A DNA stretch of 64,000 nt from the NCBI GenBank assembly GCA_032358165.1, contig JAALGY010000033.1, positions 3,472,001 through 3,536,000 of the forward strand, in the 5' to 3' direction. How positions within the stretch are numbered: the stretch's first letter is position 1; each line of letters starts with the position of its first letter. This stretch comes from Diplosphaera chodatii. Lineage: Eukaryota > Chlorophyta > Trebouxiophyceae > Prasiolales > Stichococcaceae. Positions 56,431-64,000 of the stretch are shown in pieces. The notes beneath the pieces were generated by a model. It was not told the DNA's origin. It searched no databases and was given only the letters and a program-made list of their open reading frames with translations. Position numbers and translations under genes: made by a program.

Positions 56431-57204
56431 GGTTGTCTGTTGCAACACGAGCGAAGGGAAATTGGTTTGCTGTGGCGTCGATGCCGGAAGGTCACAAACC
56501 GGCCGGCCGATGCGTGTGAAGTGCAGGCGGTGCTGTGCGGTCGAGAGTGTGAGCCCTCGTGTTGCTCCGCGGGGATAGCCAGCCTTGGATCCGAGTTGCC
56601 ACGTGTGCTGGAGACAACTCACAGCTGGCAGGCTGCAGGAAGTAGGAGACGTCTCGGTCAATGTGTTGGCACGCACAGCTCAGGGCCTGTGGGATAGGAC
56701 AGCTGAGGGATAGCGTCTGCGCCCTGCAACTGACATCTTAGTTCGCTGAGCAAGCAAAACCCGACACCAAACAACATCACAGCTGGTATACCGTGCGCAG
56801 TACAGCCGTACATGCATCTGAAGCCGTCTAGCCGTGTTACCGCATTGGCTGTTTGACTGTGGCAAGATAGCTGCTCAAGTGCTGAAAATGCTGGGCCCTG
56901 TCACCGCCAGTTGCTGATCATGCTGATCCTAGAGCTGAGCAAATACGATCAGCTGCTTGCAGACAGCCGCGCCTTACCGCTCGTGGATGTAACCCGATGG
57001 GAGATTGCACATCAGCCTGCGTCACCGCTCTGAAAATGCCACAGAGTCTGGCAATGGGCCTGGTATACAGTGCGACTCGCGCACTCATTTTGAGTATGCT
57101 CTAATGTTGCTTGCGACCCGAACCCCTGCCTGTTGGTAGACTGATTCCCGCAGCGAAACCACATCCTGAACACCTTGTTCTTGTTTTGTCCGCGCCCGCA
57201 ACCC
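56431..57204. other. Intergenic region
   Basis: Contains the promoter of the Lys/Cys-rich gene (56431 upward) and the 3' UTR of the cyclase-like gene. No exon-like sequence. Confidence 0.45.
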
Positions 57205-60200
57205 TCAGCCGACAGACCCTTCCGAGCTGCCAGACGCCCGCCGCAGCGGGTCAAGCGGCCGGGGCCCGCCATCGGCGCTGCCGGCGCCGGCCCGCCGCTG
57301 CCCGGCGCCGCCATTCCGCTGTGCAGCAAAGCGCGCGGCCGCGGCCTCCGCAACCGCATCGGCCTCAGCCGCATCCAGGTCGCACTGGCTGGCCTGGCTC
57401 CTGCAGGACAGCGTGTCGCTTTGCTGTCATGCTCCGCAAAATCACAAACGGGCACCACATGGCTCATGTAAATGCACACGCGGATAGGCAATGGCAGCAT
57501 GACAGCGTGAGGTGAGCTCATTAGCGCAACTCACTGCTGCGGGGATGCGCTGCTGCCCTCGGCTGCTGCGGGGCTGCCGTCAGACGCGCTGCCGCTCAGC
57601 CGGCTGCCGCCCTGCACATGGTCAACGCTGAAGGTCCACCATGCTTCTCAAGCTGCAAGGCAATGGCGTGTAGCCCAGTCACATGGTCCAAATTCTGCCA
57701 CTTCACACACGGCGCGCTGCTGCGGCACCTTGGGTGGTCTTGTGGCATCACCGCACCCCAGGGACCGGCCCCATCACCCAAAGGTGCGCAGCCACGGGCC
57801 GCCGCACGCCGCGGCGCACCTGGTCCAGGGAGGCGCGGGCGGCGGTGCGGCCGAGGAACAGCTCCGCCACCTCCCGCGCGTAGCCCATGGACGTGGTGCC
57901 GAACCGCGCCGCGTCGGAGTCCCACCGGAACTGCGGCCGCGGGTGCGCGCCCGCCGCGTGCGCCCCGCCGCTGTTCGCCGCCGGCGCCGAGGGGGCGGTC
58001 TCGAACCCCACGTGCCTGCGTCATGTGAGTGCGACGCTGAGCCCTGCATCAGATAAACCCATGCACAACATGGCGGTCTGCATCATGAGGGTGTTGTTCG
58101 GGCAAGCCAGGCATGATCACCGGGTGCCGCCGCCTCTGCCGCCGCTGCCGATGGTGCCGCTGCCGCCATTGAGCAGCCCCTGCGGCTGGGTGTACACGTG
58201 GCCGCCGCGCTCCGAGCCGCTGCCCCGGGCAAAGGGCGACCGCACGTGGCTGGTCGCCGCTGAGACGCCGCTGCTGCCGCTCGGCGCCGGCGGCAGCTGC
58301 CCCGACAGCGCCTCTGCAGGAATGAGTCCCTTGAGTCACGGAGCAGCCGCAACCCGAACCAGGCAAAGGGCTACAGCATGTGTAGTGCACAGCAGGCCGC
58401 CTGCCTTGCTGCACAGTGTGCGCAGCATGAACCTTTCGTCGGCACTTACCGCACATGCACTGCGGTACTGTGCGCATTGGCTGTGGAGTGTGCAGCCAAC
58501 AGCGGTGCGACATGTTAGACAGACGGGGCCGAGCGCTGCGCACCCGGCAGCTCGGTGTGGGAGCGGCTCATGACCGTCTCGCCGCCGCCGCCGCGCACGA
58601 ACAGGGGCATGCTGCCGCTGCTGCCGTAGTCGTCGGGCGCGTCGGCTATCGGCGGCGGCGGCGCCAGGTCGTCCAGCGTGCTCCCGGCGCCGCTGCTCTC
58701 CACCCGCGGCAGCTGGTCCGCCGAGCTGCGGTTGTCACCAGCCCAGGTGTCAGTAGGCACGTCGTGGTGTGGGTGTCAAGCACGAGGCACGTACTGGACA
58801 TGGTGTAAGGCGTCATGCCCTGCGGACTCTGGTCGCCTCCAGCTGCACCCTGTTGTGGGTTCAGGATGAACTTCCGATTTCAATAGACTGGGCACGGTCA
58901 GTTCTGCAGTGCATGTCTGCAGAACACACAGCATGCTCGCAAGATCCTCGTGTGCAGGCCTCCATGGCAGTACCGGTGCGCTGAGTTGTCATGCACAGCT
59001 GTCACTGCGGCGCCAGCTGTCAGACAGGGTGGAGCCAGGGGTCGAAGCAAGCGGGTCCAGAGGTGCGTTCTGCTGCACAGCCGTCTGCGACCAGGTGTGA
59101 GCAGGGCTCATGCTGACCTCAGCAGGCCCGAGTAGCCTGAGCCGTCAGTCGGCAGGCCCACCGCGCAATCAGCATGTACAGTTTCTGCAGCAGAGCTCAC
59201 CCTCCGGACTGCTGGGGCCACATGCCGCCCCCCGAGGGGCTGCTGCCCAGCGGCGGCGTGCTGCTGGCGGAGTGGGAGCTGCGCTGCACCGCCGCAATCG
59301 CCGCCGCAAAGGGGTTCTCAAGCCGGTGGCCGTGCCCAGACCTGCATAGACGTACGCGGCCGTCAGTGACGTGCAGCATCGCTGCATGTGGTCGCATTGA
59401 AGCGCAGGCAACAGGGTTGCGCCTCGATGCCGCTGCGTGACATGCTGCGTTCACTGCACATGGTTTGGCAGGGTGTAAGGACAGCAAGGTCAACATGCCA
59501 AGCAGAACAGAAAATCTGGGCGGACCTAGAGCCGCTCTGGTGGCTGCTGCGGCGTGCAAAGCCGGCGGTCAGCGCGCTCCGCCGCGGCGTCTCCCGCGCC
59601 AGCCCTGTAGCAACATGCGCCAGCTGCTTTACAGCAACGAGGTAGAGGATGACGCCACTGGTCAACCTCACGGACAAACGGATGCAAGGTGCCCAGAACA
59701 GCGAGATCAGGAGATGGTTCACATGGCGGTGGCTGCACTGAATCCATGTATGTCAGCCTTGGCAGGCATCGGGCACACCTCCGGCGTCGGTGTAGGAGCT
59801 GCGGGATTTGCGCGAGGTCGATCGTGCAGGCGGCGGGTGCTCATCCGAGTACGACGGCGTGCGCTCCACTGTGCCGGCCGTCATGCTGCAGCAGCAGTGC
59901 AGCAATGTGCATCATTACCATGCTTTTGATCCAGCAGGTTTACATGGTGCTACACAGGGGACATGGACAGAACGGGACGCCCGCAACGGCGTGTGACAGA
60001 TGCATTCCAACGAGAGCTACAGGATTCATCCAAGTTCAGGGTGTGACCGTGTGTGGAGAGTGTGATGGGGGGGGACCTGCGCTCCAGCGGCGGGGTGCCC
60101 GTGGTGCTGCTGGGCGACTGGTGGAGGCGCCCCAGGCTGCAGGAGCGGCTGGCCTGCCCGTTCGCACGCCCCTCCCGCGCGCTGGGGTTGCTGGCGTGGA

Positions 60201-63200
60201 CACACAGCGAACCGCATGTCAGCGGCCAGCCTCGACACGTCTGCAGGGCCGACTTTGCCCATGGACTGCAGGCTGCACCGGCCGGTCACGCGTCAGATGC
60301 ATGGACACGTGTTGACACGAGCGGTGCGGCTCTGCTGGAAGACGCCTTCGCAGTGCCTCCTGGAGCAAACCCCAAGCGCTGCGCGGCACCTGTCCTGGCG
60401 GCTGGTGACGCTGGCGGAGGGGCCGGCCACCCAGATGCCGGGGCTGTCCGACTCGCAGCCGTTGACGGTGCCGCCGCTGCGCTTGGGCTTCAGGCCCACC
60501 AGCTCCAGCACGCTCCTGCAGCAGCAGGGAATCTTGTGCTCGTCTACGTCGTGGCGGCCACGGCGGAGCGCACTGCAGCAGCCGCTGAAACTTGCTGCAG
60601 CGATCGAGCTGCACAGGATCAGCCGTCCAGAAATGCCGCCGCATGCAAACACACGATGGCATGGTCATATGCGACGATGCATGTACGAGTGCACCATGAG
60701 CCGACAAGCCTGCAGCAGGTGAGGCCACGTGCCCCAGGGCTGGCTGACTACGCCAGCACAACAGCCCTGGAGCAGCGTGGACTTGCGAGCCTTGCTGCAA
60801 GCGCACCTGGGCACGCCCGACAGGCCCCGCACCACCCCGGTAGATGAGTCCGACCCGTTGAAGCTGAGCTTGGTGGGCAGGGGCACCACCTTCACAGCGC
60901 AGGGCAGCAGGCGTCAGTGCCAGAGTCTGTCAGCCATGAGCCGAGACGTGTCTGCCGACTAGGACCCATCTGCAATCCGCGACAACCAGGCGAACAGCCT
61001 ATACTCGTTACATTGCCCTCAACCCTAAAGAGCGCCAACAACATATCATCAGCATGGTTTACAGCGTGCAATGACTACAGGGTGTGACAACCACTCACCG
61101 CGCCGGAGCGCGTGGTGCGGCGGACGGTGGCGGAGGGCACCCGCTGCGCCATGTGCTCCGGCGGCAGGTCGAAGGCGCGGTGCGCCGCCAGCCGCGTCGG
61201 CAGCGCCTGCCATATGATCTTCGGCTCGCTGAGGCCCTGCAGGGGGGGGCAACTGGGACCTTGAACCGCCAACTATGCTTCAGCCGCCATAGCGTGCTAT
61301 CAGGCCAGCATACAGCCAGGTCAGCAGCATGCACCGACGCATCAGTCCCCATGATGTGTCTTTGGGATGGGCCGGGGCAGCAATGCAGCACAGCGGGGCC
61401 GGCACCTTGAGCATGAACTGGCCCAGGCACTTGAGGTAGACGGGGGAGGAGTAGCGGGAGTCGCCCCGGTCGTCCGCGTCGTTGGCGTAGTCGCTCAGGT
61501 CGCGCAGCGGCGGCCGCGTCTCGCTGAACATGCCCCGCAGCGAGTTCAGGCCGCCGTCCTCCGCCGCCGGGCCGCCTGAGTCCACACAAACTGGCAGCTT
61601 CAGAGCGCTGAGCAGAAACAGGTGTACGGGACACGACCACGAAAACAGCAGGTGTGCCTGCTTTGTGGAGCCCCAGGTGGGAGCCACCAAGACCCCAAAA
61701 CACCTGGAGCCTAGCACACGATGTGTCAGGCAGCAGCTGCCGCCTGACAGTCTCGCCTGCGGCACTCTGCAGGCTGCACGGCAGCCTGCCTGGCAGCAGC
61801 AGGTGTTTTACACCGGACCTCAAGAGTCTAGTGGTCTGCAACCTTTCTCGAAAGCCAACACGTCAGCAATGTCAGCGGTGCCCCGGGCGCACCCTCCAGC
61901 GGCGGCAGCAGCACCGCGCTGTCCTCGCGCATGGTGAAGGCGGTGTCGTCGAGGCCCAGGCCGGTGCCCTCCACCAGCACCTGCCCGGGCGCCGCCAGCG
62001 CGGACACCCGCGCCGCCAGGTTGGGCAGGTTCCCGAAGTAGTCTGCGCGGCCTGCGGCGCAGCAGCACCGGCGGCGTCAGCTCCGCTGAGTATACTGGTC
62101 AGTGACACCGGGGTTACCTACTGGAGGCCGAAGCAGAGCGGCAGTGCGCGCTGCGCTACGTGAGTTGAGCTACAAAGACACAGGCCCATATGGATCAGCA
62201 ATAAGCACTATGACACTCCTACTCAGCTGTGGAGGTGCAGCGTATCCCACTACGGACGATGCCAGGCCGCACGCTGGCAGCAGGGGGGCCAAGGCCGCGC
62301 CTGTGTTGAGGGGCTTGCGGTAGGTGGCGCCGCCCCACGCGATGCCCATGCGCACGCGCAGGCCGCGCCACACAAGGCGGCCCCCCGGGTCGCGCTCCTC
62401 CGCGCACGCGCCCCACTGCAGCACCGCCTCCGGCCACGGCAGCTGCAGCAGCTCCTGCTGCATCGCCGCCGCCCAGCGCAGCCCCGCCTCCAGGCTCCTG
62501 CGCGGAGCTCAGGCACGCTGAGCTCCACCAGCTGGCCGGCGCACACGCGGCGCAGTGGCGGCAAATGGTTCCTCTGTCATGGCAGCCAGCGTCAGTGCAA
62601 CCTGGCAGCCCTGTGTACTCCAGGTCATGGACTGCAGACGGTGACTGGGGGACGCCAGCGGTTGATGGTCAGCAGGCGGTGTGCACCATCAGCTTTAATT
62701 AGGAAACTTGCAGCTATATTTTGGAGATGTGCTGCAACTGACAGTCAGCCTGATTATTTGGTTTTGTGCTGACGGCCCCTGTTGCGATGTGCGAGCCTAA
62801 ACGCTGTCGGGCGGGCCTGACGTGCAGTGTCAAAGAAGTGCAGTGTCATAGGTGCAACGATTGCGCACCTGAAGGCCAGCGTGAACTTGGCAGCCTCGGG
62901 CTCCTTGCACTCGTAGCCGTCGTACGCGGGCAGCAGCTGCCGCACCGCGCGGCTCACCTGCGCCACCGCCACGTTGTACTCCGTGATGGTGGAGATGACC
63001 AGCTCGTCCGCCACCGACCCCGCCGCCTGCTCCGCCGCCGTCACCTCCTTCGGCTTGCTGGCCTGCGAGGCAGGGTGCCACCCAGTGTTATGCTGAGACT
63101 TGCGAGAGGTGACTTTTCTTACCGATGCATCCCTCTAGCTGCTGGTAGCCTCTTCTGTGACCATCTGCTCACTGGGCTGGCTGGCCAGCAACAACGAGTA

Positions 63201-64000
63201 TCGATAGGCTTTATGTTAGATACAGGCCCGGGCGATACCGCATAAGCGTTCATCCCTCGGGGTCCTGCTGCCATGATGTCAACATTTTGCTTGCTGACAT
63301 GGCGGGGCTGCGCAGCAGGCGCCACCTTCATGAACAGGATGGCGAGGTGGTGGGCGGGGTCGGGGGCGTCCCGGAAGCCCGGCTCCAGCTGCGCAGCCGT
63401 GCGGGGCGGCGGGAAGGTGCGCCGCGCCAGCACGCTGGGCATCACCTGCCGCCAACCAAACCCCGTTGGTTGCGGCTCTTGCAGGATGCACGGCGACGTC
63501 TCTCGGGGGATGCAGCGTGAGCACGGCTGTGTGGTGCGGCCTCTCAGCCTGCGAGCTGCATCGCCGGGTAGGTCCAACTCAGGATGAACCAGCGGAGGCG
63601 TTCTCGCACCTCCATGAGCAGCATGCGGTACGCCTCCGGGCCGACCTCGATGACGTGGATGCCCAGCGAGATGACCTGCACTTGGGCGCCGCACACCTCA
63701 CACAGCGCCCTCGACTGCACAGCCTGCCGCGGCGGCAGCAACGTCAACAGCGGGGCCTGACGGAGCAGGGCAATGTCATGGCCTCAACAGTACTCCAACA
63801 GGGTTTGTTGGCGGCAACGCGTCAGCAGGACGGTTGCGCGCCTGCGCCTGGCCGGGGATGTGGTCCTGCACCGTCGTCCACGCGGGCTCGGTGAGCACCA
63901 CCTGCCCGCCGTACGTGGCGTTGGCGATGTGCCGCACGAACGTCTCGCCGGGGCCCGAGTACTCCACCGGCAGGTGCTGCGCCTTGCCGTCCAGCTCCGC
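57205..64000 (-). CDS. Nucleotidyl cyclase-domain protein, C-terminal part (5' end outside window)
   Basis: Minus-strand exons from 64000 down: 64000-63848, 63675-63610, 63445-63326, 63062-62869, 62497-62301, 62051-61893, 61575-61406, 61236-61099, 60889-60807, 60515-60390, 60181-60077, 59885-59779, 59604-59526, 59341-59201, 58725-58544, 58313-58121, 58015-57820, 57611-57535, 57400-57205; 893 residues visible. The first exon resembles the end of a cyclase domain (HIANATYGGQVVLTEPAW). A second, complete class III cyclase fold follows: HHLAILFMKV, GYECKEPEAAKFTLAF, LRVRMGIAWG, GRADYFGNLPNLAARVSAL with the catalytic Asn and Arg, then APGQVLV. The two metal-binding Asp positions seem to be replaced. 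After it come a conserved-looking stretch (EPKIIWQALPTRLAAHRAFD) and about 450 residues of Ser/Gly/Pro-rich sequence, ending with a helical Ala/Glu segment. Two introns appear to have GC donors. Function is signalling or a scaffold derived from a cyclase. Confidence 0.85.

Noticed and set aside
1..64000. Bacterial or viral origin, operons, insertion sequences, tRNA or rRNA genes
   Set aside because: Spliced genes throughout, no Shine-Dalgarno-led gene strings, no transposase or terminal inverted repeats, and no cloverleaf or rRNA motifs noticed.

Overview
The window looks like nuclear DNA of a green alga of the Chlorella/Coccomyxa kind (Trebouxiophyceae). That is an inference from four things: high GC with strong GC bias in coding third positions, many short exons split by small introns whose donors are mostly GTGCGC/GTGAGC/GTGNGN and acceptors YGCAG, TGTAA polyadenylation-type motifs, and the protein families present. 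No contiguous prokaryotic-style gene exists here; nearly all long open frames are shadows of spliced genes. I rebuilt the genes by joining exons whose splice phases agree. In each model the summed exon length is a multiple of three, which is the main internal check.

Layout. 1-3495 (+): 3' part of a mitochondrial-type pyruvate dehydrogenase E2 gene (lipoyl domain, E3-binding domain, catalytic domain). 3905-9415 (+): two tandem paralogues for small secreted proteins (signal peptide, R-R-A-L-L motif, Ala/Lys tract, acidic and His-Gly tracts, Thr/Pro/Asp tail). 10482-12305 (+): an Ala/Pro/Thr-rich, probably GPI-anchored arabinogalactan-like protein. 13587-14935 (-): a secreted CAP/PR-1 domain protein. 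16.2-18.4 kb: only weak exon-like fragments. 19021-21552 (+): a type II membrane, DUF6492-like glycosyltransferase. 22223-24380 (-): a multi-pass membrane protein of unknown function, convergent with the previous gene. 26299-29972 (+): a Gln/Ser-rich protein of unknown function. 30835-32157 (+): a PDZ-domain protein. 33636-48141 (+): a very large receptor-like kinase with a Cys-rich ectodomain carrying QxW-type lectin motifs, one transmembrane helix, a TKL-type kinase domain and a tail of about 1,450 residues. 49379-52443 (-): a secreted protein with about 22 copies of a 12-residue Pro-Thr-Ala-Asp repeat. 53390-56430 (-): a secreted Lys/Cys-rich protein built from duplicated exon modules. 57205-64000 (-): the C-terminal part of a protein with a class III nucleotidyl cyclase fold that appears to lack the metal-binding aspartates; its 5' end lies beyond the window.

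Theme. At least six of the thirteen genes encode secreted or cell-surface proteins (two paralogues, AGP-like, CAP, Pro-Thr-Asp repeat, Lys/Cys-rich) and one is a receptor kinase. Five secreted genes have a first coding exon of 60-81 nt that encodes little more than the signal peptide and ends in a phase-0 intron. Four of them share an R-[RGQ]-x0-1-L-L motif soon after the leader. This reads as a neighbourhood of cell-wall or extracellular-matrix proteins made by tandem duplication and exon shuffling, and it is the most interesting part of the window. No tRNA, rRNA, CRISPR array or intact transposon was recognised.
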